This document shows, piece by piece, positions 1 to 8,616 of a stretch of DNA of 37,885 nt. Source of the DNA: Lentisphaerae bacterium GWF2_49_21 (lineage in GTDB: Bacteria; Verrucomicrobiota; Lentisphaeria; Victivallales; GWF2-50-93). Within the stretch, counting starts at the first letter, position 1. Every line of letters starts with the position of its first letter. The translations under genes were made by a program, and so were the position numbers. The stretch spans positions 1-37,885 of the forward strand of contig MHBH01000014.1 of assembly GCA_001804805.1 (NCBI GenBank), in the 5' to 3' direction. Under the pieces are notes generated by a model. That model worked only from the letters and a program-made list of their open reading frames with translations. It searched no databases and was not told the origin of the DNA.

Positions 1-666
1 CTTCCTTGTCATTCCAAATGCCGTCGTACCATCGTCTACGGCCCAGCCTATCGCACATTCCAACTGCCCCCGGTTCACCAGATTCTTCCTGTGGTGGTTG
101 AAGGAATATGTGTTTTTCAGATATCCATATTGGTTTGGGAAACGGTCCCAATCGACCGGACATACAAAAAGATTTGCGGTATTAATATGGGCTCCTATGG
201 AACTTTTATTGAAAGCTACTGCTCCCTTTTCTGTGTCCGACATATCCCATCCAAGCTGTCCGCATATTAAATCAATGTAGTCAACGCTCCCAACGGCAAG
301 TCCTGAGGGAAGCAATCCGCTGACCTTCCATGGGGGAAATTGATCGTTGTTATCAGTAGCATAAAGCAGGATCGCAAGCCCAATCTGCTTCTCATTGCTC
401 AGGCATATGGCCTTCTTTGCCATGTCCTTGGCGTTCTGGAGCGCCGGAAGGAGAAGCGCCGCCAGGATTGCGATGATCGCAATAACGACCAACAGCTCAA
501 TGAGCGTAAATGCTCTTGAGCTTGCCTTCGCCTGTCTGGCTACGGCTGGCACGGCAAGCAATTCAATCAAAGTAAACTTTGTTTGAATTGGCCTACGTCC
601 CCTGCCGGGTAACTTCGGCTCGCAGGCCACTAAAAGTTCTATCAATGTGAATTTTCCGGTTTTCAT
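1..666 (-). CDS. Pseudopilin-like protein with three tandem prepilin motifs (C-terminus beyond window)
   Basis: The minus-strand frame is open from an ATG at 666 to the left edge (222 residues) with no stop, so the C-terminus lies outside. GGGAGG sits about 7 nt upstream of the ATG. The N-terminus carries FTLIELL three times, at residues 6-12, 31-37 and 53-59. Only the third continues into the full hydrophobic helix ([17 protein letters not shown], residues 60-76). After it come [14 protein letters not shown] and other features usual in PVC-type prepilin N-terminal methylation proteins. Such proteins are type II secretion or type IV pilus-like substrates cleaved by a PilD-type peptidase. The residue before each motif is K, K or A rather than the usual G. 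The role of the globular part is unknown. Confidence 0.85.
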   Translation of the reverse strand, partial: MKTGKFTLIELLVACEPKLPGRGRRPIQTKFTLIELLAVPAVARQAKASSRAFTLIELLVVIAIIAILAALLLPALQNAKDMAKKAICLSNEKQIGLAILLYATDNNDQFPPWKVSGLLPSGLAVGSVDYIDLICGQLGWDMSDTEKGAVAFNKSSIGAHINTANLFVCPVDWDRFPNQYGYLKNTYSFNHHRKNLVNRGQLECAIGWAVDDGTTAFGMTRK

Positions 667-680
667 CTTCTGCCTCCCGT

Positions 681-1808
681 TCAAATCTTCTTCGTCGACT
701 TCCTGATCACAAGCCTTGGATTCACACCAGTCCTCTCGCACTTCACCCTTGAAAAATCCTTTATGTCCTTCAATATGAAATTTGCAGCGGCCTTTCCAAT
801 GTCTGCAAAAGGCCTTTCAATTGTCGTAAGGAACCCGGCATTCCTGGTGAACGGCATGTCATCATATCCGACAAGGGAAATATCTTCGGGAACCTTGAGA
901 CCGATTTCGGAGAGGGCCTTCCTGCATCCTTCGGCAACAAGGTCGTTGATTGCGAATATCGCAGTATATGGGATTTTCCCGCAGGTGTCCTTAACCGCCC
1001 TGTATCCTATCTCGACATATGAGCTGTCCGAAAGCTGATATTTTGAATCTTCTATCCTTACAGGATGCCTGTATTCAAGTTCCTTCCTGACAGGCAGTCC
1101 GTTCTCGACCAGGGCCTTCCTGTATCCAATAAGTCTTCTTTCAAGATACGGACAGTCGAGATTGATATGGAGAATGTCCTTGTGTCCGAGTTTGATAAGA
1201 TGGTTTGTTGCCATGTACGAGCCGGCAAGATCATCTTCATAAACACAATTTACATCGAGAGACGCGGGTTGTTCCAGGACTATGAAGAGCTTTCCGGAAT
1301 CGACAAGCGGCCGTATGGTCTCCTTGAGCACTTCGGGAAGAGAATTGCATATCGGTTCAAATACAACAATGTTTATTTCCCTGCTTTCCGCAGCCCTCTT
1401 CACTGTTTCCTTTTCAAGATCAACATCTCCCCTCGTGAAGGCTACGCTCAAATTTATGTGCTTGTTCCTCACCCTGAGAGTTTTTTCAAGTTCGTCTATT
1501 ACAAGCGCGGCACCCCATTCAGGAGAGTTGTCCGGACCCGAAAGGAAAGGCTCTATGATCTGGATGTTTATCTTGTCTTCGGCAAGCCTTCTTCCAAGAT
1601 TTACAAAGGTCCCTTTGCCTTTTACGCTGAGAAGGACCCCTCGGGATTTCAAATCCCTGATGGCATTCCTGACAGTGATCCTGCTGACATTGTAGATTGA
1701 CATGAGTTCGGATTCGGAATAGATCATGTCTCCGGATTTCAGATTGCCATTGCTTATATGAGATTGGATGGCTTCACAAATAAGATCTGTCTTTAAAAGA
1801 GATTTCAT
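681..1808 (-). CDS. GntR-family transcriptional regulator with LacI/PBP-like sensor domain
   Basis: 375 residues. Residues about 8-70 form a GntR winged helix ([20 protein letters not shown], then a KGKGTFV wing). Residues about 80-370 resemble a LacI-type periplasmic-binding-protein sensor, with [31 protein letters not shown] and [13 protein letters not shown] as landmarks. This AraR-like arrangement is typical of sugar-responsive repressors. AGGTGA lies just upstream of the ATG. It is encoded 14 bp upstream of the pseudopilin on the same strand. The neighbouring sugar genes suggest that it controls carbohydrate catabolism; the ligand cannot be read from the sequence. Confidence 0.9.
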   Translation of the reverse strand: MKSLLKTDLICEAIQSHISNGNLKSGDMIYSESELMSIYNVSRITVRNAIRDLKSRGVLLSVKGKGTFVNLGRRLAEDKINIQIIEPFLSGPDNSPEWGAALVIDELEKTLRVRNKHINLSVAFTRGDVDLEKETVKRAAESREINIVVFEPICNSLPEVLKETIRPLVDSGKLFIVLEQPASLDVNCVYEDDLAGSYMATNHLIKLGHKDILHINLDCPYLERRLIGYRKALVENGLPVRKELEYRHPVRIEDSKYQLSDSSYVEIGYRAVKDTCGKIPYTAIFAINDLVAEGCRKALSEIGLKVPEDISLVGYDDMPFTRNAGFLTTIERPFADIGKAAANFILKDIKDFSRVKCERTGVNPRLVIRKSTKKI

Positions 1809-1819
1809 TGTTCACCTGT

Positions 1820-1861
1820 ATTAACTTGTACTATTATATATATTAACTTAGTATATGTCAA
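1820..1861 (-). promoter_or_regulatory. Promoter of the GntR-type regulator with a putative autoregulatory operator
   Basis: On the minus strand TTGACA (1861-1856) is followed, after exactly 17 nt, by TATAAT (1838-1833), a consensus sigma-70 promoter. Two copies of AAGTTAAT (plus-strand ATTAACTT at 1842-1849 and 1820-1827) are spaced 22 bp apart. One lies in the spacer and the other just downstream of the -10. Operators at these positions would block initiation, so autorepression is the natural reading. The bound regulator is inferred. Confidence 0.65.
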
Positions 1862-1921
1862 GGCAAGATCAGGATTTTTCCGTAATTATGATGATATTTT
1901 CTAATAGTAAGATAGTTATAG

Positions 1922-2743
1922 CTATAAATGCATTTTACGAAAAGCTGCCGGGGAATATCTTGTCCTGCGTCTGAACATTCTTGAGAAATAATGCAGATCA
2001 TCAAATCCACATTCAAGTGCCGTCTCCTTCATGGTTTTCAAGGAATAGGACAGTATCCTCTTGGCGGCAAGTATCCTGGCATCTATCAGGTCTGAAATCG
2101 GAGTGCTGTTGAAGAACTTCCGGTAGAGTGCTGCAAACCGTTCAGGACTGAGGTTTGCCTGATACGCAAGTCCATCTATGGTCTGTGTCTCAGTATAGTT
2201 TTCCAGCATTTTCGCCCGGATCACTATGAACCTCTCATAGTGCCTCCTCTCAGCGGGAGTCATCGTCTCACGTCTCAAGGAGTGTCCGCGTGCAATCCTT
2301 GAAACGTCGACAAGCATTTCAAAAAGCTTGTTCTCTATGGACACGCTGGAGAATTCGTCAGCTGTCTCCGCCTCGGCCATCAATGCCTTTATGTATTCCT
2401 CCATGAGTTCAGGATGTCCCGTGGGGATCAACCTGTTCCATGGCAGTTTCAGCCGTTTCATGATCCTGGATACAACGCCATAGTCCAAATGCATCCAGTC
2501 GTTGCGGAATCCTTCCGGAGCCCTGGGGACGCTGCAGTGGTACTGTCTGGAACCGAGATCCTGGATGATGCAGTCTCCCGGCTCGACCCTTTCCATTCCC
2601 TTGGCCGTGCTTATCATCGCCCCGGTGCGGAAACACATGACAAGCGCCCTTCTTGGAAGCTTGGGCTTCCAGTCGAACACGAACTCCGGCGTGTGCCCGG
2701 TGTTGATGTCCATGAGGTGAAGTATGACTGTTTCCTTGCCCAT
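1922..2743 (-). CDS. AraC/XylS-family transcriptional regulator
   Basis: 273 residues. The C-terminal 100 residues form the double helix-turn-helix of the AraC family: DGLAYQANLSPERFAALYRKFF, then TMKETALECGFDDLHYFSRMFRR and the closing YSPAAFRK. The N-terminal half is a cupin-like ligand-binding domain (GDCIIQDLGSRQYHC). It is divergent from a Gfo/Idh/MocA oxidoreductase gene, 110 bp away, which suggests that it controls that operon. No strong Shine-Dalgarno precedes the ATG. A possible TTGAAG-16-TATATT promoter lies about 12 nt upstream, so the leader would be very short. The inducer is unknown. Confidence 0.9.
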   Translation of the reverse strand: MGKETVILHLMDINTGHTPEFVFDWKPKLPRRALVMCFRTGAMISTAKGMERVEPGDCIIQDLGSRQYHCSVPRAPEGFRNDWMHLDYGVVSRIMKRLKLPWNRLIPTGHPELMEEYIKALMAEAETADEFSSVSIENKLFEMLVDVSRIARGHSLRRETMTPAERRHYERFIVIRAKMLENYTETQTIDGLAYQANLSPERFAALYRKFFNSTPISDLIDARILAAKRILSYSLKTMKETALECGFDDLHYFSRMFRRRTRYSPAAFRKMHL

Positions 2744-2763
2744 TACCGATCGAATATAACCGT

Positions 2764-2792
2764 TTTGTCCAAATCTTCAAAATCTTTGTCCA
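2764..2792. promoter_or_regulatory. Putative AraC-type operator: two TTTGTCCA direct repeats 21 bp apart
   Basis: TTTGTCCA occurs at 2764-2771 and again at 2785-2792, a spacing of 21 bp. AraC-family monomers typically bind direct half-sites about 21 bp apart (for example araI1/I2). The site lies in the 110-bp gap between the divergent AraC-type gene and the Gfo/Idh gene. Assignment to this regulator is inference. Confidence 0.45.
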
Positions 2793-2853
2793 TTTTAAAG
2801 AAGGCATGGTCAAATATGTTTATGATTAATAAATATCCTATTGAGGTGACTAC

Positions 2854-3891
2854 ATGAATACACATAAGGTCAGGATTTGTTTTGTAGGATGCGGCGGACA
2901 TGCCACTGGATTCATCTATCCAGCACTGCTGAAGATACCGGACGCCGAACTCTGCGCAGTTGCGGCGCAGCATCCGGAAACCGCGGCGACTGCGGCAAAG
3001 AAATTCGGCGCTGGAAATTCATATTCCGATTACCGGAAGATGATTGAAACCGAAAAACCGGATGCGGTGATAATCGTCGGACCTCCTAAACTGCATTACG
3101 AGGCCGGGAAGTTCTGTCTGGAACACAAGATTCCTTTTTTCATGGAGAAACCCCAGGGTGAGAATCTCGAGCAGGCTGCGGAACTCGCAGATCTTTCCAG
3201 AAAACACAAGACGTTCGGACAGGTAGGATTCATGATGCGCCACAGCAGTATCATACGGAAGGCCGCGGAAGTGATCGAAAAGGAAAATCTCGGCAGGATC
3301 ATGTACGGCTCAGTGAAATACTACACCAGCGGTCCATACCGTTCAGACGTAATCTACGGTCTTCCGGGAACGGATGACATTTCCTACCTGTGGCGTTACC
3401 TCATGGTACAGGCAGTACATCCGGTAAATCTCGCAGGCAGCTTCCTCGGCAGTATAACGGATGTCGTTCCAGAAGTTATTTTCTCAGGCGAAAATATACT
3501 GGTCAACATCAAGCTTAAGGATGATGCCGGAGCAGTTTTCGATGTGCTTCTCCATACCTTTGTAGCTCCCGGCTACGGCAATCTGGAGTTCAGGACGGAA
3601 CTTGTGACAGAGAACCGCGGCATGCTTTTCGCCGACAATTTCTCATCTCTGGAGATCTATCTGCCGAAACCTCCACGCGATTATCTCGAGAAGAACAGCC
3701 GCAGCATGATCGCCTGGGAACCGTCCACCTTCGGCAACAACAACGTCAAGCTCGGGTTCGAGACCGAGATCGCCGAATTCATAAAATCGGTCCGGACTGG
3801 AATAGCTCCATGCACCGATCTGATAGACGGACTGAAGACGATGCAGATTTTGACTGATGTCTGCAACAAGGTGAAAGGACAGGGCAAATAG
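2854..3891 (+). CDS. Gfo/Idh/MocA-family NAD(P)-dependent oxidoreductase
   Basis: 345 residues. It opens with a Rossmann nucleotide-binding segment (ICFVGCGGHATGFIYPAL, residues about 8-25). FFMEKPQGENLEQA near residue 92 holds the EKP signature of the family. The C-terminal half is the alpha/beta substrate domain. Members oxidise or isomerise sugars, inositols or sugar acids with NAD(P). GAGGTG lies 5-6 nt before the ATG. It is followed after 1 nt by an MDR dehydrogenase gene, so the two are almost certainly translated from one mRNA. Proximity to a beta-galactosidase suggests a sugar substrate. Confidence 0.9.
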   Translation: MNTHKVRICFVGCGGHATGFIYPALLKIPDAELCAVAAQHPETAATAAKKFGAGNSYSDYRKMIETEKPDAVIIVGPPKLHYEAGKFCLEHKIPFFMEKPQGENLEQAAELADLSRKHKTFGQVGFMMRHSSIIRKAAEVIEKENLGRIMYGSVKYYTSGPYRSDVIYGLPGTDDISYLWRYLMVQAVHPVNLAGSFLGSITDVVPEVIFSGENILVNIKLKDDAGAVFDVLLHTFVAPGYGNLEFRTELVTENRGMLFADNFSSLEIYLPKPPRDYLEKNSRSMIAWEPSTFGNNNVKLGFETEIAEFIKSVRTGIAPCTDLIDGLKTMQILTDVCNKVKGQGK

Positions 3892-3892
3892 C

Positions 3893-4849
3893 ATGAAACA
3901 GAAAGTATTGACATTCAGGAGCATGGATGACGCGGAACTTGAACCTTCGGAACTTGTTCCGTCTCCTGATAGTATGCTGGTACGGACAATCTGTTCGACA
4001 ATCAGTCCCGGAACAGAACTGTTCTGCATAAGGGAAGCAGTGAAGTCAGGCAATTCTACCAGGCCCGGTTATATCCTGACCGGAAAGGATGAGAAAGGAA
4101 AGCGTAATTTTCTTTTTCCTGCGATGAAGGAAAGTTCAGGGTGCCATTGCGATGTAAAGGCTGTCGGCAAGGACTCAATACTGGTTCCGCTGCCCGAAGG
4201 GATATCCGACGAGGAATCCGGGTTCCTGCGTTTCATCAATATAGGGCTCCATGCGTTCTTAAGGATTCCAAAGCTCCCTGAGAAAGTATGCGTGATCGGA
4301 CTTGGTCCGGTAGGCAACATGGCATGCCAGACCGCGCAGATACTAGGCTGTGAGATAATCGGCGTGGATGTAAGCGACAGACGGCGGGCTACAGCCGGTG
4401 ACTGTGGAATCAGAAGCACAATCCGTCCCGAAGATCCTGCGAGGAAAGACAAGGAGTTTGATCTGGTGATCGACACGGTATGCAGTTCGTCAACGCTTGC
4501 ATCGGCATCAGCCATTCTCAAGGACCACGGCGAATGCAGCATGATTGGGATTGTGAAGGACGGCGACCTGAAGGCTTCCGACATCATGCGCCAGATATGG
4601 AACCGGAACCTGGTCTTCCGTTCCGGCTGGGAAATGTTGAACCCATTGAAGAAACAGGCGGGCGATCCACAGGTCAGCACCGAAGATAATCTTCTCAGAG
4701 CAATTAACTGGATGAAGTCAGGATTATATTCAGTGAAACCTCTGATCACAGGCGTAATCCCCGCCGAAATAGGGGCTATCAAGGACTCCTATTCACGGCT
4801 AGACAAAAAGCCCGACGAGAACATGTGCTTCGTGATCAGATGGCAATAA
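3893..4849 (+). CDS. Medium-chain dehydrogenase/reductase-like protein (zinc-alcohol-dehydrogenase fold)
   Basis: 318 residues, shorter than a typical 340-380-residue MDR enzyme. The N-terminal GroES-like part contains ICSTISPGTELF, resembling the SxGTE motif of bi-domain oxidoreductases and BchC-like enzymes. A Rossmann core follows (VCVIGLGPVGNMACQTAQILG, residues about 138-158). The classical catalytic zinc Cys/His set is not obvious. The partner Gfo/Idh gene lies 1 nt upstream. In bi-domain oxidoreductases the same two domains are fused in the opposite order, so the pair may act on one substrate. The gene converges on the GH42 gene with an 11-bp gap. Confidence 0.75.
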   Translation: MKQKVLTFRSMDDAELEPSELVPSPDSMLVRTICSTISPGTELFCIREAVKSGNSTRPGYILTGKDEKGKRNFLFPAMKESSGCHCDVKAVGKDSILVPLPEGISDEESGFLRFINIGLHAFLRIPKLPEKVCVIGLGPVGNMACQTAQILGCEIIGVDVSDRRRATAGDCGIRSTIRPEDPARKDKEFDLVIDTVCSSSTLASASAILKDHGECSMIGIVKDGDLKASDIMRQIWNRNLVFRSGWEMLNPLKKQAGDPQVSTEDNLLRAINWMKSGLYSVKPLITGVIPAEIGAIKDSYSRLDKKPDENMCFVIRWQ

Positions 4850-4860
4850 GCGGTAATTGC

Positions 4861-6906
4861 TTATAATCTCTCCAGTACCGCTGAACCATCCGCTTCAAGC
4901 TTGAGCCTGCCTTCAACGGTCTTGCCTGTCAGCATGTCCTTGAACTTGTCCTTGCCAAGATCGATCTTCTGTTTCTTGGACCTGAAGTTGAAGACGAACA
5001 CAAACTCCCTCTTGCCGTCGGTCCTCATCTGTGCGGTGACGCCTGAAGGAAGATCTTCAGATAGTATCCTTTTCACCTTCATTTCGCTGATCACTGCCGT
5101 AGAAAGATCCTTCAGGAAATCATCGGAAGTCCTGGCGGCGACATAATAGACTTTGCCTTTGCCAAATTTATTCACGGTCACAGCCGGTTTGCCGGCATAG
5201 AAATCCTTTCCATAGACTGCAAGCGCCTTAGCTCCTTCCAGATGGATCTGTTCGCAATAGTCATACGCCTTGAATTTGCCCTTGATCCCAAGTGAATTAC
5301 CTTTGATGGCCACGACCTGCTGTTTGTCGTCAGGCGTAATGCCGTCGATCTCCTCGTTCCAGATTCCGAAGAGCTTGCGAAGTCCGCAACCCGGCCATCC
5401 GCCAGTGAAACACCTGTCGTTTTCATCCACAATCCCGGTAAGATAGGATGCGATCACGGTTCCGCCGTTAGACACGAACTTGGTCAGCTTTTCCGCGACA
5501 CCCTTCTTTATCATGAACAGCATCGGAAGGACAAGAACCTTGTACTTGTCAAAAGAGGATATGCTTTCAATAACATCGATAGACACTCCGGAATTCCAGA
5601 AGGGCCTGTAGAAAGACTGGCAGGTCTCGACATATTTCTTGTTCGCATTGGTGGGACCCTGCGAAAAATCGAGGGCCCAGCGCGAATCCCAGTCGAATAC
5701 AAGCGCCACTTCAGCCGCCGTAGAAGTCCCAATAACGTCGTCGAGTTTCCTGTGTATCTTCCCGATCTCAGCGACTTCCTTGAAGACTCGGGTGTTCTCA
5801 TGTCCTACATGGTCTACGACTGCGCCGTGAAATTTCTCACATGAACCCATCCCCTTGCGGTACTGGAAATACATGGTGCCGTCGGCGCCATGAGCGATCG
5901 TCTGAAGCATTTCCCTCTTGTGGACGCCCGGCCTCTTGAGCCGTGTGTACTGCTGCCAGTTCGTCGCGCTCGGACATGACTCCATCAGCATGAACGGCTT
6001 TCCTCCCTTGAAAGAGCGGTGCATGTCGTGGACCATGGACAAATAAGAACCCATTCCTGAATTGTCGTCTGGCTTGTACCATGACGGATATGCATCGTCT
6101 GCTATCACATCGCAGACTTCGGCGACACGCCAGTAGTCAAGTCCGTTGAAGAATCCCATCATGTTCGTAGTCACCGGCGCATTCGGCGTCAGCTTCTTGA
6201 GCGGAGCTATTTCGTGCTTCATGAAATCACAGCACTGCCATGTGATGAAACGGCTCCAGTCAAGTTTAAGGGCGTCGACACAGCCGTCATGCGGATCGAT
6301 CTGGTTCCAGGCGGTGTAGTTATGGCTCCAGAAATAGGTCCACCAGCGCTCGTTGAGGTTGTCGAGGGTCTTGTATTTCTTTTCTAGCCAGCCGTACCAT
6401 GATTTCAGGCAGAGGTCGCACATGCATTCGCCGTTGTATTCGTTCGAGATGTGCCAGGCTCCGAGCGCAGGATGATTCTTGTAGCGTTCAGCGAGCTTCG
6501 TATTGATGATGTTCACCTTTTCACGGTAGACAGGAGAAGTCCAACAGTGGTTGTGCCTGTCATGATACGGTTCGCGCTGTCCGTCCCTCTTCACGCGCCT
6601 GACCTCCGGATATTTCATCGCCATCCAGGCCGGGCGTGCACCGCTAGGAGTTGCGAGTATCGCATTGTATCCCTTTTTTGCGAGACGGTCCATTATCTTA
6701 TCGAGCCAGTCGAAATTGAACTTGCCTTCCTCGGGTTCATAGCTTGTCCAGGCGAATATGCCGAGGGAGAAGGTGTTGCAGCCGGAAAGGTCCATGAGAC
6801 GGAAATCCTCGTCTATCGCCTTGGGATGCTTGAGCCACTGGTCCGGGTTATAGTCTCCACCGTGCAGGAAATGCGGGAACTTCGATATGATCGGCGCGTA
6901 TTTCAT
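4861..6906 (-). CDS. Glycoside hydrolase family 42 beta-galactosidase
   Basis: 681 residues from the ATG at 6906, chosen because AAGGAAGG lies just upstream; in-frame starts further up (6951) lack such a site. GH42 landmarks are GGDYNPDQW near the N-terminus, acid/base Glu156 in HISNEYNGECMC, and nucleophile Glu309 in MLMESCPSATNW. CMCDLC near residues 161-166 fits the Cys cluster that binds zinc in this family. The C-terminal part holds the trimerisation and beta domains. It hydrolyses beta-galactosides such as lactose, galacto-oligosaccharides or galactan fragments. No signal peptide is visible, so it should be cytoplasmic. The ribosome-binding site is inside a perfect inverted repeat. Confidence 0.93.
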   Translation of the reverse strand: MKYAPIISKFPHFLHGGDYNPDQWLKHPKAIDEDFRLMDLSGCNTFSLGIFAWTSYEPEEGKFNFDWLDKIMDRLAKKGYNAILATPSGARPAWMAMKYPEVRRVKRDGQREPYHDRHNHCWTSPVYREKVNIINTKLAERYKNHPALGAWHISNEYNGECMCDLCLKSWYGWLEKKYKTLDNLNERWWTYFWSHNYTAWNQIDPHDGCVDALKLDWSRFITWQCCDFMKHEIAPLKKLTPNAPVTTNMMGFFNGLDYWRVAEVCDVIADDAYPSWYKPDDNSGMGSYLSMVHDMHRSFKGGKPFMLMESCPSATNWQQYTRLKRPGVHKREMLQTIAHGADGTMYFQYRKGMGSCEKFHGAVVDHVGHENTRVFKEVAEIGKIHRKLDDVIGTSTAAEVALVFDWDSRWALDFSQGPTNANKKYVETCQSFYRPFWNSGVSIDVIESISSFDKYKVLVLPMLFMIKKGVAEKLTKFVSNGGTVIASYLTGIVDENDRCFTGGWPGCGLRKLFGIWNEEIDGITPDDKQQVVAIKGNSLGIKGKFKAYDYCEQIHLEGAKALAVYGKDFYAGKPAVTVNKFGKGKVYYVAARTSDDFLKDLSTAVISEMKVKRILSEDLPSGVTAQMRTDGKREFVFVFNFRSKKQKIDLGKDKFKDMLTGKTVEGRLKLEADGSAVLERL

Positions 6907-6945
6907 ATATTTCCTTCCTTTCATTTTTTGTAGGAAGGAAATATA
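6906..6945 (-). promoter_or_regulatory. Perfect 14-bp inverted repeat covering the GH42 ribosome-binding site
   Basis: Positions 6906-6919 and 6932-6945 are perfect reverse complements, with a 12-nt loop. In the mRNA the 3' arm contains the AAGGAAGG Shine-Dalgarno and ends on the A of the AUG. The 5' arm is its exact pyrimidine-rich complement. The stem would block ribosome access unless opened, or the DNA palindrome could be a repressor operator. A second in-frame AUG lies in the loop (6924). Confidence 0.7.
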
Positions 6946-6983
6946 AGCCAAGAATCTTACTAATCACTCTCAAAGTGAAATTT

Positions 6984-8416
6984 TCAGACTCCTATTTCTC
7001 CATGCAGCACCGGCCAGGCGCCGGACCAGAAAGTGACGTTGAATTTCATTTCCATCGTCATTTTATCCTGTTCAAAACGGCAGCTCAGCACGATGTTGAA
7101 AGGCTGTTCGTGGCAGCAGATGAAGATTTGGAGTTCCTCAGGAGAAATCCAACCGGCGGAAGCCGCATAACGGCGCGGCGGATCGTTTTCCAGCCGGATC
7201 TGCCCGCATCTCCAGTCTCCGTATCCGGCAGTCAGGGTTTCAGTTAGTTCCTCTTTTCCCAGCTCAAGTGTCACCCCTGACTTGTCAAAGCGGAAGACAG
7301 CTTGGCTGAAGAGACCGGGATTTTCGCTCAGTTTCCATTTACGTCCGTTCAAGCGGGCCTCAAGAGGGGAAGATGAGGCTCCAGACGCTTTTGGCATACA
7401 AGGCTTGATGAACTTGGTCTTTTCTGAAATAGTAAGACAACCAGCATGCATGCTGGGAAGCAGTTCCTCCCAGATCAGATCCAGCACCTGCTGCATGTTC
7501 TGCAGTCCTGAGGTAATTGCGATTACCGCATCCTGTTCCGGCATGGCAAGACAGTATTGCCCGAAAGCTCCATCTCCACGAAACGCATTGTGCCGGCAGC
7601 GCCAGAACTGATATCCATATCCTTCCGCCCAGTCAAGCTTTCCTGCATGTGCGTTCGACACCTGGAAAGACGTCGCTTCAGACACCCATGGTTCCGGTAT
7701 GAGCTGTTCTTCGCCCCATCTCCCCTTCTGCAGATATAGCTGTCCGAACTTCGCGATATCCTCGGTCTTCAAGCTCATTCCCCAGCCGCCGACATGTGTC
7801 CCGTCCGGGCTTGTCTCGGTCCTTGCTCCTTTTATTCCAAGAGGGGCAAGGATTCTCGGTTCCAGATAGTCGAGCAACTGTTGGCCTGTCACAGAACTCA
7901 GGATCGCGGACAGCAGGTATGTCGCTCCTGAATTGTAGACGAAATGCGTTCCGGGCTTATGGACCACAGGCTCCTCGAAGATCTCCTGACCCAGTCGCCC
8001 TGGAACTTGTTCTTTTTCACACCTTCCAACGAACATTTTCCATGGCCACTGGTCATTGTGAGCAGATGGCGTACGGTCATGGTCCGGAGTTCCTCGGAAA
8101 TATCGCCTGGGTGCCGTTTCCGCGGAAAAAATCCGATCACGGGATCGTCTATTTTGAAACAGCCCTCGGATATCGCAATCCCTATGGCGGTCGAAGTAAA
8201 GCTCTTGCTCAATGAAAAAAGCAGATGGGGATGTTCAGGGGCATAAGGGAACCACCAGGTCTCCGCAACCACTTTTCCGTGGCGCAGAAGCATGAAGCTG
8301 TGCAGGGAATTCAGTTCCTTTGCCGCACGTTCGATGAACCGACCGACCGACTTTCCCGGAATGCCCACTTCTTCGGGCGTTGCTCTTGCAAGACAACACT
8401 CTTTCTTGGTTTTCAT
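6984..8416 (-). pseudogene. Beta-lactamase-type serine hydrolase, broken by a one-base frameshift
   Basis: Two overlapping frames encode consecutive parts of one class C beta-lactamase/esterase-like protein. The upstream part (from the ATG at 8416; an ATG at 8458 is also in frame) carries the SxxK motif in LFSLSKSFTS and ends its homology at QGDWVR. The downstream part resumes with IFEEPVVHKPGT and the tyrosine motif YNSGATYLLSAIL, ending at 6984. Adding one G near 7986-7990 (GTC AGG GAG ATC) would restore a continuous WVREIFEEPVV. The intact protein would be about 477 residues. Whether the frameshift is real decay or a sequencing error cannot be told here. No slippery site suggests programmed shifting. 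It lies 77 bp upstream of GH42 on the same strand. Confidence 0.8.
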
Positions 8417-8512
8417 ATCACAGTAAAATAACCGGAGGCAGGGAAGAATCAAGCTCATGCATTTTTCAGGCCTACGTCCAAGCTGGAGTCCGGGAAAGAT
8501 GTCCTATGCTGG

Positions 8513-8539
8513 ATTAGGAACGGGTCAGAAGACTGTTAG
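8513..8539 (-). promoter_or_regulatory. Putative Pho box upstream of phoB, inverted relative to the gene
   Basis: On the minus strand CTAAC (8539-8535), CTGAC (8528-8524) and CTAAT (8517-8513) form direct repeats with an exact 11-bp period. This is the arrangement seen before pstS, pit, the secretins and the phosphoesterase. It lies between the serine hydrolase pseudogene and phoB. A TATATT (8543-8548, plus strand) could serve as -10 for phoB. In the minus direction only poor -10 candidates are seen. Confidence 0.55.
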
Positions 8540-8616
8540 AATTATATTATGCCATTGAATATGAAGGATTGACGTGGCAAAATATGTGGTAATTTCAAAA
8601 ACAGACGGGGTATTCC

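Noticed and set aside
1065-1700. Plus-strand open frame of 211 codons inside the GntR-type gene
   Set aside because: It lies fully opposite a clear regulator gene, and its composition is that of a shadow frame.
4069-4782. Minus-strand frame of 237 codons opposite the MDR gene
   Set aside because: The MDR Rossmann motif on the plus strand is convincing, and the opposite frame has no domain features.
7980-8000. Programmed ribosomal frameshift in the serine hydrolase
   Set aside because: No slippery heptamer or downstream pseudoknot is apparent. A lost G in a short G run explains it more simply.
8445-8457. AGAATCAAGCTCA also occurs at 34671-34683, with a loosely similar flank
   Set aside because: A shared 13-mer is expected several times by chance in a window of this size, and the flanking similarity is weak. 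It may be an old repeat but cannot be supported.
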